From the NCBI GenBank assembly GCA_001000675.1, contig LCHW01000001.1, forward strand, positions 470,686 through 534,685: a stretch of DNA of 64,000 bases, given 5' to 3'. Position numbers and translations under genes: made by a program. The notes beneath the pieces were generated by a model that was given only the letters and a program-made list of their open reading frames with translations, had not been told where the DNA came from and did no database searches. Numbering within the stretch: the stretch's first letter is position 1; every line of letters starts with the position of its first letter. Source of the DNA: Candidatus Wolfebacteria bacterium GW2011_GWE2_44_13. Its GTDB lineage: Bacteria; Patescibacteria; Paceibacteria; UBA6257; UBA9933. Below are positions 1 to 7,515 of this stretch, piece by piece.

Positions 1-1894
1 ATAAATTCTGTAGTATTATATGTAATAATCTCGGATCTGCATTAATGAGCGGTATCGCCTTGTCGTAGTGTTTTATCAGATGTAATTTTTTGCGTGCAAT
101 TTGTAGAGATAATTCTTTGAGTGCGTCTTCCATGGCTGCTACAAAATCTACCGTTTCTACATCTACCATAAACGTACCCATGTCGATGCGAGAAACATTA
201 AGTAATGCGTTAACAAGGTCAACCATGCGCTTACTCGCATGTTCAATTTCTTCAAGATATTTTCTTTGCTTATCCGTAAGAGTGATATCTTTTGGATCAG
301 TAAGCATTTCGATATACCAATTAATAATTGTCAGTGGCGTACGGAGCTGATGCGACGCGACGGACACGAACTCTGTTTTTGACTTGTCGATTTCTTTTTG
401 TCGCGTAATATCTCGCTCAACCGCAACAAATCCATATAATGCTCCTTGCTCATCGGAAATGGGAGAGATGTTTGTTTCTGCGATATATAATCGTCCGTCT
501 TTTCGCTTGTTAGTCACTTCCCCGTGGAAATTCTTACGCTCTTCTTTAATTGTGTGCCACATATTTCTATAAAATTCTTCTGGCATTTGTTTTCCCCAGA
601 GTGATGGGCGGTTTCCTACCATTTCTTTATTGGAATACCCTGTAATTTCCTCGGCCGCTTTGTTTGCATATAAAATAACGCCTTCTTTATCGGTTATGAC
701 TACATGGTCTGATGTACCCTCAACTGCAAGCTTAAATTTCTCAAAATTGCTTGTTACCTCGCGTATTTTTCGAAACAGTACACGATGGGAATCCTCCAAC
801 TTTTGCGCCATGCTATTAAACGCATTACTTAAGTCCCCTAGCTCATCGCGAGATGTAATATTTGCACGGATATCTAAATTGCCATCCCCGAGTTTTTGTG
901 CCGAAAGTGCGAGCATTTTTATCGGATCAATAACTCTCCGATTCATAAAATACGTTATCAGTAAAATAAATATCACTAAAATTCCTGCAAGATAGAATAA
1001 ATCATTGCGCAGTTCGGTGATTGCTTGCAAAGCTTGCGACTGCGGAATCTCCGTTATTAGTGTCCATCCATTATTAATACAGAGCGCTGATCCAATTACT
1101 AGTACATTATTAATATTATAGTACTCTTTTTGCTCGCCACAGGACGCTTTTTTAGACACATCAAGATGTTGTGTTAAGCGCGAGCCATCAAAATAGCGTT
1201 CATCAACAATGTACCCATCTTTATTGGTAATAAATACCGACATCAAGGCATAGCGCTCCCCGGCGCTCGCAAGCACTGCATTTCTTGTACGTATCATATT
1301 GGCAACTTTTCCGGCATCTACAAAATTTATAAGCGTACCAATCTTTCTTCCTTGTGTTGTATCGATTAGTGGAGCAGAAACTGTTAACGCAATCATACTG
1401 CGGTTGAACTTATCGGTAATCGCGAAGTCGCTTACTCGAGTCGCCCCGTAGGTAATATCTTCGGATTGAAGGTTTGTTACCCATATTGATTCGTCTTTCC
1501 CCAACTCCTGCTCTTCTGTTGAGGCGATAACTATGCCATTTTCATCTAAAATATTAATGCCGTATATTGCAGAATCAAGAACCATCTTGTTGTTTCTTAG
1601 ATGGTTTCCCAGTGCTTCCATTGCTTTTACATCTCGCGTTTCAACTATCTGTTGTGTTGTTTCTCTAATAAAGCCGTCCGAAGAAAAATCTGCTGTTCTG
1701 TAGGTTAAACGTTCTATGGCGTCTGTAATAATGATTTCGCCCGTGTTGTTGATCAAACTTAATTCCGCTGATATGCCGTCGGTAATGCTCTTGCGTTGTG
1801 TAATAAAAATAGCAATGTTGGCAAAAATTACAAGCGTTAGAATAATTGCCAAACTCCCCACTATTTTAAATCCAATGGTGCGTCGCTTAAACAT
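1..1894 (-). CDS. Membrane sensor histidine kinase, cut by left window edge
   Basis: My own reverse translation gives 631 codons without a stop, running off the left edge. Order seen: TM helix (about residues 9-31), a long extracytoplasmic Cache-like sensor, a second TM near residue 300, HAMP, a PAS domain (about 385-500), then the phospho-acceptor box ASHQLRTPL near residue 514. The sequence ends at the start of the ATPase N-box (LLHIILQN), so the catalytic domain lies mostly outside. The start ATG lies 9 bases after the stop of the upstream kinase, so the two are probably co-transcribed. Role inferred from the family: autophosphorylating membrane sensor. The ligand is unknown. Confidence 0.9.
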   Translation of the reverse strand, partial: MFKRRTIGFKIVGSLAIILTLVIFANIAIFITQRKSITDGISAELSLINNTGEIIITDAIERLTYRTADFSSDGFIRETTQQIVETRDVKAMEALGNHLRNNKMVLDSAIYGINILDENGIVIASTEEQELGKDESIWVTNLQSEDITYGATRVSDFAITDKFNRSMIALTVSAPLIDTTQGRKIGTLINFVDAGKVANMIRTRNAVLASAGERYALMSVFITNKDGYIVDERYFDGSRLTQHLDVSKKASCGEQKEYYNINNVLVIGSALCINNGWTLITEIPQSQALQAITELRNDLFYLAGILVIFILLITYFMNRRVIDPIKMLALSAQKLGDGNLDIRANITSRDELGDLSNAFNSMAQKLEDSHRVLFRKIREVTSNFEKFKLAVEGTSDHVVITDKEGVILYANKAAEEITGYSNKEMVGNRPSLWGKQMPEEFYRNMWHTIKEERKNFHGEVTNKRKDGRLYIAETNISPISDEQGALYGFVAVERDITRQKEIDKSKTEFVSVASHQLRTPLTIINWYIEMLTDPKDITLTDKQRKYLEEIEHASKRMVDLVNALLNVSRIDMGTFMVDVETVDFVAAMEDALKELSLQIARKKLHLIKHYDKAIPLINADPRLLHIILQNL

Positions 1895-1903
1895 ATAATT
1901 GCT

Positions 1904-4195
1904 TTATTTTACTGATGGTTCTTTTTGTCGTGTGTTTTTCGGGCTTGTGAGTGGCAATAGTATGGAGAATGTCGTGCCCTTGTCTTCTTCAGAGGTAAAT
2001 TCAATAGACCCTTTAATTTCTTTAATGATCGCCTTTACGATATAGAGGCCAAGACCATTCCCATCCGGTTCTTTTTCCCGTGCGTTATCGGCGCGGAAAA
2101 ATTTCGTAAATATTTTCGATTGTTGTTTTGCGGGAATGCCATATCCTGTGTCCGTGATTGTGATCGCGACGTGCTTTTGATCTGGTTGTTTTTTAATGCT
2201 GATCGAAACAGAACCTCCTTGTGGTGTGTATTTTATTGCATTTCCAATAAGGTTTTGGAATATAACGCGCAACAAGCTTGGGTCTGCGCTCATTTCTTTA
2301 AGGGATGCGTCATACTCCGTCTTAATATGGAGCGCCTTTTTTTCGATAATCTGCTTTGACTCTTCGAGAACCGAATCGATGACAGTTGCAAGTAGTACCG
2401 GTTCCGGTTCTACATAAAATGCTCCCATATCAATACGCGAAACACTAAGGAGTGAGTTCACTAGCTCCACCATGCGTTTACTTGCTAGATAAACTTGCTC
2501 AAGGTATTTGCGTTGTTCCTTGTTAAGTGTACCTACCTCTTCTTTCGTCAGCATTTCTATATACCAATTTATTACCGCAAGCGGTGTGCGTAATTGATGC
2601 GATGCAATAGAAACAAACTCAGTTTTTACTCGGTCAACTTCTTTTTGAACCGTAATGTCCCGCTCAATACCTACAAACCCATACAATAGGCCTTTATCCA
2701 TAATAAGCGGCGTGATGCGTAATTCTGCAACGTAAAGTTCCCCGTTTTTGCGTTTATTTGTTATCTCTCCAACAAAAACTTTTTTCTTTGTTTTTATGGT
2801 TTCCCATAAGTCTTTATAAAATTCACTGGACATCATTTTACCCCACAATGAAGGGCGGTTGCCTACGAGCTCGGCTCGAGAGTATCCCGTAATATTTTCA
2901 GCGGCTTTATTTGCATAGATAACACGCCCGTCGAGGTCTGTGATAATAATATGATCGGATGCGCTTTCAACGGCAAGCTTAAACTTTTCAAAATCAGCTG
3001 CGCGTTCCCATATCTTCTCTTCGATATTTCCGTAGACAGTCCCTAACCTTTGCGAAAGTGCTCCCAATGCATTTCCTATGTGTTCAAATTCATCACCTGT
3101 TTTAATTACTATTGGTTGTGCGAAGTTGCCCTGGTTAAGCTGTTCAACCGCCTTGGTGATTGTTTCTAGCGGGCGTAATAATCGCTCAATGAGAAATGCC
3201 AATATAACGCTCATAATTATTAGTAAGAGTGCAATAATAATACCGCCCATTACAACGAGCTGCTTTGCTGTGTATATAAATGTTTCCCGCGTTTCTTCGA
3301 TAACTAGGGCGAATGATGTGTTTCCGATACGCGTGATACCGATAATCTCATCTCGTTCATGCACGGGGTCGTGAATCGTTTGCGATTGCGTCCTTAATAA
3401 TTTTGTTGTATCAATTCCCAGTGTGTCGTATTGCAATGATGAGATGGCAATCGAGCCAAATCGTTTTGCATCAGAAATCTCTCGCTGTACTTCGGGCGTA
3501 AGTGCCCCGAGGCTTCGAAAGACCATTTCAGGTCGATTTGATTGCACTACTATGCCATGCTCATCAACAATCATCGAAGTGCTCTCAGCTGCTGCCACGG
3601 CTGGCCTTACGGCAGTATTAAGTATGTCTGGTTTTAGCTTTACCGCAATAATACCAAGCACCTTTCCATCCGCATTTATTACTGGATGAGAAAAATAATA
3701 TCCAAATGTTTTAGTGACAGCACTAATGGCCCCTTCCATGGTGGGGGTGCCCGCAGCGGCCTGTTTAAAATATTCGCGAAATGCAAAACTTTGCCCCACT
3801 GCCATTGGATTTGTGGATACGAGGTCTACCCCACTTATATCCATAATATTAATTGACTCGTAGGTGTGGCCTGCATCAGCCATAGTAAGGCTTTCTAGCA
3901 CTGCGGGGTTTTGCAAGGCTGGACTTTTTTGTTGTAAATAATCAACTACGATATGCTGAGAAGCAATTTGTTTTGTGAAAAGCTCCGCATTTGTAAACAC
4001 TACTTCGACAGCCGACCCTTGTTGTATCGCGATTGATTCAACGTGTTTAAGGCCCAATTGTGAAGCAATATTGTTATTTATCTGAAACGTCATGATGAGC
4101 ACGAGCGTTCCAAAAAATAGTACGATTACGCTGATCGTCAGAATAAGTTTTCGTTTAAATGAAATGCGTGGTTGCATACGTTTGGTTACTCGCAC
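1904..4195 (-). CDS. Membrane sensor histidine kinase (Cache-HAMP-PAS-HisKA-HATPase)
   Basis: The 763-residue kinase is a paralogue of its downstream neighbour with the same domain order. TM1 spans about residues 15-38, followed by an extracytoplasmic Cache-like region, TM2 near 310-335, HAMP, and PAS (about 405-515, with YANKAAENITGYSRAE). The H-box ASHQLRTPLAVINWY lies near residue 533, the N-box FQNLIGNAIKYTP near 650, and the G boxes are GYGIPA and GNGLGLYIVKAII. The given start is GTG. An ATG six codons in (4177) is an alternative. No response regulator is adjacent, so its partner could be one of the orphan regulators elsewhere in the window. All catalytic motifs are present. Confidence 0.93.
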   Translation of the reverse strand: MRVTKRMQPRISFKRKLILTISVIVLFFGTLVLIMTFQINNNIASQLGLKHVESIAIQQGSAVEVVFTNAELFTKQIASQHIVVDYLQQKSPALQNPAVLESLTMADAGHTYESINIMDISGVDLVSTNPMAVGQSFAFREYFKQAAAGTPTMEGAISAVTKTFGYYFSHPVINADGKVLGIIAVKLKPDILNTAVRPAVAAAESTSMIVDEHGIVVQSNRPEMVFRSLGALTPEVQREISDAKRFGSIAISSLQYDTLGIDTTKLLRTQSQTIHDPVHERDEIIGITRIGNTSFALVIEETRETFIYTAKQLVVMGGIIIALLLIIMSVILAFLIERLLRPLETITKAVEQLNQGNFAQPIVIKTGDEFEHIGNALGALSQRLGTVYGNIEEKIWERAADFEKFKLAVESASDHIIITDLDGRVIYANKAAENITGYSRAELVGNRPSLWGKMMSSEFYKDLWETIKTKKKVFVGEITNKRKNGELYVAELRITPLIMDKGLLYGFVGIERDITVQKEVDRVKTEFVSIASHQLRTPLAVINWYIEMLTKEEVGTLNKEQRKYLEQVYLASKRMVELVNSLLSVSRIDMGAFYVEPEPVLLATVIDSVLEESKQIIEKKALHIKTEYDASLKEMSADPSLLRVIFQNLIGNAIKYTPQGGSVSISIKKQPDQKHVAITITDTGYGIPAKQQSKIFTKFFRADNAREKEPDGNGLGLYIVKAIIKEIKGSIEFTSEEDKGTTFSILLPLTSPKNTRQKEPSVK

Positions 4196-4256
4196 TACTA
4201 CACTTCTTATCTTATGTAAGTATACATCTTTTTTACTCGTAGCTACAGGGTATGTA

Positions 4257-5384
4257 TTATATTGCTCGATGGTTTACTCCGGTTGCTTCAGTGATGGTTG
4301 TAAGTCCGTCGCGCATGAGTAATGTTTTTAATCCCTGATTAATTTCGCCAATCAATTGAGGTCCCTCAAAAATCATTCCCGTGATGAGTTGTACGAGCGA
4401 TGCGCCTTGTTTTATTTTTTCATAGGCATCGTGTGCTGAAAAAATACCTCCACAACCGATGATACAATAGGCGCCGTTTGTTTTCTTGTAGATATGGCCA
4501 ATCATTATGTTAGAACGATCTCGCACTACCTTGCCACTCATGCCTCCATATGCGGGAATGTTTTTGTCCTTGATATGCTTATTTTCTCGGTTTTTTGTTA
4601 AATTCGTGCAAATAAACCCGTGGACTCGGTGCTGTTTAGCTACAACAATAATCGCATCGATTTGTACATCGGTTAAATCTGCAGAGAGTTTTAGAAAGAT
4701 TGGCTTTTTAGTTTGAATCGCATCAATCCGTGTCAATAACGCGTCGAGTGCGCCTGGTTCTACAAATGGCTCTCCCATGCAAGTGTTTGGGCAACTGATA
4801 TTAATCGTAAAGTAATCTCCAATTGTTGCAAATGCGGAAAATGCTTTTGCATAGTCTGCAATACCCGCCTCTTGCGTTGCGGTTGTGCTATCGTTTGTCA
4901 TTGCAATACTTGTCCCTAAGGGCGTGCGAAACTGCTTTTGCGTAAGACGATGGGCTATTGCAGCGCACCCAGAATTTTTTAACCCATAATACACAATAAG
5001 GCCTTTAGATTTTTTCATACGCCACAAGCGTGGTCGTGTATTTCCTTTGCACGCATTCCCTGTTATTGATCCAATTTCAGTAAAACCAAAGCCAACTGCT
5101 CCGATAATATCCGTAAGAACGCCGTCTTTATCAAACCCTGCTGCAAGTCCCACTGGATTTGCAAAGCGAATACCCGCAACGTTCTGTTCCAATATTGGAT
5201 CTGCATATGCAAATAAGCTTTTTGTTAATGCTCGCGTTATTGCGTAGTTACCTAAAAACACACCTACCTGTGTCATCGCATCGTGTACGTCTTCAGGATC
5301 AGCTGCAAAAAAGATACGCTTTAGGATAGTCCGATAGATAAATCCTATTACGATGTTTCTATTCCGTATAAAAATGTCTTTCAT
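4257..5384 (-). CDS. pyrD: Dihydroorotate dehydrogenase, class 2-like
   Basis: Oxidises dihydroorotate to orotate with FMN in pyrimidine synthesis. The layout is class 2: an N-terminal extension of about 70 residues (membrane-association domain), then NPVGLAAGFDKDG, FTEIGSITG, the lysine strand IFLKLSADLTD, and the phosphate-binding GCGGIFSAHDAYEKI and GASLVQLITGMI. The oddity is the active-site loop NISCPNTCMGEP. Class 2 enzymes normally carry Ser at the catalytic-base position and class 1 enzymes carry Cys, which is what is seen here. No other pyr gene is nearby. The leader contains a -10 TATAAT followed by a hairpin that also looks like the terminator of the upstream ybaB-like gene. Confidence 0.9.
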   Translation of the reverse strand: MKDIFIRNRNIVIGFIYRTILKRIFFAADPEDVHDAMTQVGVFLGNYAITRALTKSLFAYADPILEQNVAGIRFANPVGLAAGFDKDGVLTDIIGAVGFGFTEIGSITGNACKGNTRPRLWRMKKSKGLIVYYGLKNSGCAAIAHRLTQKQFRTPLGTSIAMTNDSTTATQEAGIADYAKAFSAFATIGDYFTINISCPNTCMGEPFVEPGALDALLTRIDAIQTKKPIFLKLSADLTDVQIDAIIVVAKQHRVHGFICTNLTKNRENKHIKDKNIPAYGGMSGKVVRDRSNIMIGHIYKKTNGAYCIIGCGGIFSAHDAYEKIKQGASLVQLITGMIFEGPQLIGEINQGLKTLLMRDGLTTITEATGVNHRAI

Positions 5385-5390
5385 AAAAAT

Positions 5391-5420
5391 AATAAAAATC
5401 AGTACTTGTGCGTACTGATT
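5391..5420 (-). terminator. Hairpin between YbaB and PyrD
   Basis: A perfect 9-bp stem (5397-5405 with 5412-5420) has a 6-nt loop and is followed on the minus strand by a U-rich run. It lies 25 nt after the YbaB stop. A TATAAT box (5424-5429 on the complement) sits upstream of it, so transcripts for pyrD from that box would also read through this hairpin. Confidence 0.7.
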
Positions 5421-5444
5421 TGTATTATAGCATAGATTGTCTTG

Positions 5445-5693
5445 TTACTTCTGCATCGCTGCGAATCTTCCCGCGATTGCTTGCTGCGCTTTTTTAACCG
5501 CATCATTAAACGTATCTTTCATAATGCCCTCCAATTTTGCTGCTGCGATGTCTTCAGAAATAGTAACTTTCTTTACTTCAAAAGCACCGTTCATGCTAAT
5601 AGTAACCCCGTCGCGCTCCACCGTTACCTCTTCTTGCTGAATTGCGCTCTGCAACTCCTTGAGCTGTTTTAATTGTTTAAATGAATCAAACAT
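5445..5693 (-). CDS. ybaB: YbaB/EbfC-family nucleoid-associated protein
   Basis: The 82-residue protein has the family pattern: N-terminal helix FDSFKQLKQLKELQSA, strand pair VERDGVTISMNGAFEVKKV, and a C-terminal helix FNDAVKKAQQAIAGRF. Family members are small dimeric DNA-binding proteins. It is slightly shorter than the usual 100-110 residues at both ends. It has its own -10 (TATAAT about 35 nt upstream), directly after the terminator of the gene at 5813. The usual dnaX-recR neighbours are absent. Confidence 0.85.
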   Translation of the reverse strand: MFDSFKQLKQLKELQSAIQQEEVTVERDGVTISMNGAFEVKKVTISEDIAAAKLEGIMKDTFNDAVKKAQQAIAGRFAAMQK

Positions 5694-5749
5694 AGTTATG
5701 GATTTATTTTTATTGAGTACGCCATACGATTATAGCAGAAAATTTCTGT

Positions 5750-5778
5750 AAAAAAAGACCGTAGCAGTGCTACGGTCC
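5750..5778 (-). terminator. Terminator of the orphan gene at 5813
   Basis: A 9-bp GC-rich stem (5757-5765 with 5769-5777) has a 3-nt loop and is followed on the minus strand by a run of about seven U. It lies 35 nt past the stop of the upstream gene. Confidence 0.85.
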
Positions 5779-5790
5779 ATGATGAACACA

Positions 5791-5804
5791 CCTTGGCAAG
5801 GGGC
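5791..5804. repeat. 14-bp inverted repeat, copy 1
   Basis: CCTTGGCAAGGGGC is an exact reverse complement of 6630-6643. The two copies bracket the orphan gene 5813-6595. The core CCTTGGCAAGG is itself palindromic. Confidence 0.7.
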
Positions 5805-5812
5805 GGTGAATG

Positions 5813-6595
5813 TTATCTGCGCGCGGGAATCAGGATAAGCTCCTGCCCCTTGATTCCAGCGATGATTTGCGTTGCTCCGACGACCTGCTCTTGCAGGTGT
5901 CCGAAAACAGCGGTCACTTTTTGGCAGAACCCGTCAAACGGAGCAACATGTGCTTCGGTGCGCGTAATTGTTACGATGAATGTCGTTTCATCGCTTAACG
6001 TCAGTGCCGCTGTTTTGTCGGGCTGTACGCGTCCGAGAAACGCGACGCTTTTTTGCGCCACATACATCGTGACTGCGACTTGCTCCCAACACTCGTTTAT
6101 CTGCGAAAGCCCAAGATACTTCAAGCAGGGTCCCGTAGTAAATAGTATCCCGTTCCCCTCGTTAAGAAGGCGGATATTCTTTGCCACGGGGGTTGCTTTT
6201 CGCAGCAGGTCGAGGCCGAATCCGAAGAAATATTCGGTCGGCTCCTTTGGCGTTCCACACGGGAAAAATGCGGTTACAATGTCTTGGACATGTAATTGCG
6301 TTGCCAAAGCGGCGATAACCTCCTTAACCGGTCCAGTCATCGCGCCCATCACCTCAACAATCAGAAGCCGTTTTTTCAGTTGCGCGCTTTTGATGGCGGT
6401 AATTGCCGCGCACTGTGAAAAGCGCATAGCAGGGACGATGAGACCTTTCTTACTTTCGATGGAAACAGGCACGTCCAGCGTCTGCACGTGCACCACATTT
6501 CCCTCCACAGCGATACCGCAAATCTGCCTGAGGTTCATGTTGCCGACTTCCGCTACGAACTTCGGGACCGTGTATATTCGTTCGGTGTAGTTCAA
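5813..6595 (-). CDS. Unrecognised 260-aa protein, GC-rich orphan
   Basis: I do not recognise a family. The product is a mixed alpha/beta protein with no signal peptide or membrane helix and with scattered Cys (RQICGI, SQCAAI, FFPCGT, TGPCLK, NECWEQ, DGFCQK). The start chosen is TTG at 6595, because AAGGGG lies 6 nt upstream. An earlier TTG at 6646 would fall inside the 14-bp inverted repeat, and an internal ATG also exists. GC content and codon use are visibly higher than in the flanking genes. A TTGACA box (about 6709 on the complement), the Shine-Dalgarno and a private terminator make it a self-contained unit. The opposite-strand ORF here was judged a shadow. Confidence 0.7.
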   Translation of the reverse strand: MNYTERIYTVPKFVAEVGNMNLRQICGIAVEGNVVHVQTLDVPVSIESKKGLIVPAMRFSQCAAITAIKSAQLKKRLLIVEVMGAMTGPVKEVIAALATQLHVQDIVTAFFPCGTPKEPTEYFFGFGLDLLRKATPVAKNIRLLNEGNGILFTTGPCLKYLGLSQINECWEQVAVTMYVAQKSVAFLGRVQPDKTAALTLSDETTFIVTITRTEAHVAPFDGFCQKVTAVFGHLQEQVVGATQIIAGIKGQELILIPARR

Positions 6596-6629
6596 GTGAC
6601 ACCCCTTAAAAGTGAATGGTTTCGTATAT

Positions 6630-6643
6630 GCCCCTTGCCAAGG
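6630..6643. repeat. 14-bp inverted repeat, copy 2
   Basis: GCCCCTTGCCAAGG is the exact inverse of 5791-5804. It sits in the 5' leader of the orphan gene, about 35 nt upstream of its chosen start. The spacing between the copies is about 825 bp. Confidence 0.7.
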
Positions 6644-6724
6644 CAATATAAAAATAAATTTGAAATGTGCGAGTGAGTCGCTATCTTTACATATACACGA
6701 TAGTCTGTCAACCGTGTCGTTACG

Positions 6725-6768
6725 TAATATAAAAATCCCCCATCACAGAGATGGGGATTTTTATATTA
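6725..6768 (-). terminator. Terminator after the cyclophilin gene
   Basis: A long stem of up to 16 bp (6725-6740 with 6753-6768) has an A/T-rich base giving U-runs on both strands. It abuts the stop codon at 6770. The TTGACA of the next gene lies just beyond. Confidence 0.85.
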
Positions 6769-6769
6769 C

Positions 6770-7423
6770 TTATTCCTCCCTAACTGTTGCAGAAAGAATT
6801 TTTACTGGGCTAACAGGGGCAGATGGCTCACCACCGCGACTCATGGTCACTGGTGCGTTTGCGATTGCATCTACTGCATCCATACCCTGAATTACTTTTC
6901 CAAAAATGGTGTAATTTTTTGGTAATGCATAATCGGCGTGCATGATAAAGAATTGGCTGCCGTTTGTGTTTGGCCCTGCGTTTGCCATAGCCACTGTTCC
7001 TCGTGAGTATTCTCCAACGAATGGTTCATCCGCAAACGTATATCCTGGGCCACCCGTGCCATCCCCTCGTGGATCCCCTCCTTGGATCATAAACCCTTTG
7101 ATTGCGCGGTGAAATATTGTGTTATCGTAGTACCCTTTTTTAGCGAGCGTTACAAAATTATCAACCGTTTTCGGTGTTTGGTCGGTATTGAGCGCGATTA
7201 CAATTGCGCCTGCAGTTGTCTGTAGTGTTACTTCGATTTTAGTTTTTTGTGATCCTGTGGTTTCCATAGGTTTTTTTGGTTCTGTATTAGGTGAAGTTAT
7301 TTGCGTTTGCTTTGTTACTGAACCCGTATCTTTTTTTGTGGTGTCGGATTTTCCGTAGATTCCAACTCCAATAACGAGCAGTACCAAGAAGATCACGATT
7401 GCGATGCCTTCTTTATTGTTCAT
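6770..7423 (-). CDS. Membrane-anchored cyclophilin-type peptidyl-prolyl isomerase
   Basis: Catalyses cis-trans isomerisation of X-Pro bonds, probably outside the membrane. Residues 7-24 form one N-terminal TM anchor, followed by a Ser/Thr/Lys linker of about 45 residues. The cyclophilin domain (about 65-215) then carries TIFHRAIKGFMIQGGDP, GTGGPGYTF, GTVAMANAGPNTNGSQFFI and NYTIFGKVIQGMD. The catalytic Arg of FHR and the QGGD and SQFFI segments are intact. The anchor has no lipobox Cys. It is followed by a strong terminator and so is probably monocistronic. Confidence 0.92.
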   Translation of the reverse strand: MNNKEGIAIVIFLVLLVIGVGIYGKSDTTKKDTGSVTKQTQITSPNTEPKKPMETTGSQKTKIEVTLQTTAGAIVIALNTDQTPKTVDNFVTLAKKGYYDNTIFHRAIKGFMIQGGDPRGDGTGGPGYTFADEPFVGEYSRGTVAMANAGPNTNGSQFFIMHADYALPKNYTIFGKVIQGMDAVDAIANAPVTMSRGGEPSAPVSPVKILSATVREE

Positions 7424-7515
7424 AGTTCTGTATATATGATTATCTTTTCTCTATTGTACAAAAGAACAATCCCTTTATGCAATAACAGCGCTCGAGGCGC
7501 TGTTATTGAAAATCA

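Noticed and set aside
5793..6590. 265-codon plus-strand frame
   Set aside because: Antisense to the orphan gene at 5813. The minus strand has the promoter, Shine-Dalgarno and terminator, and a more protein-like composition.
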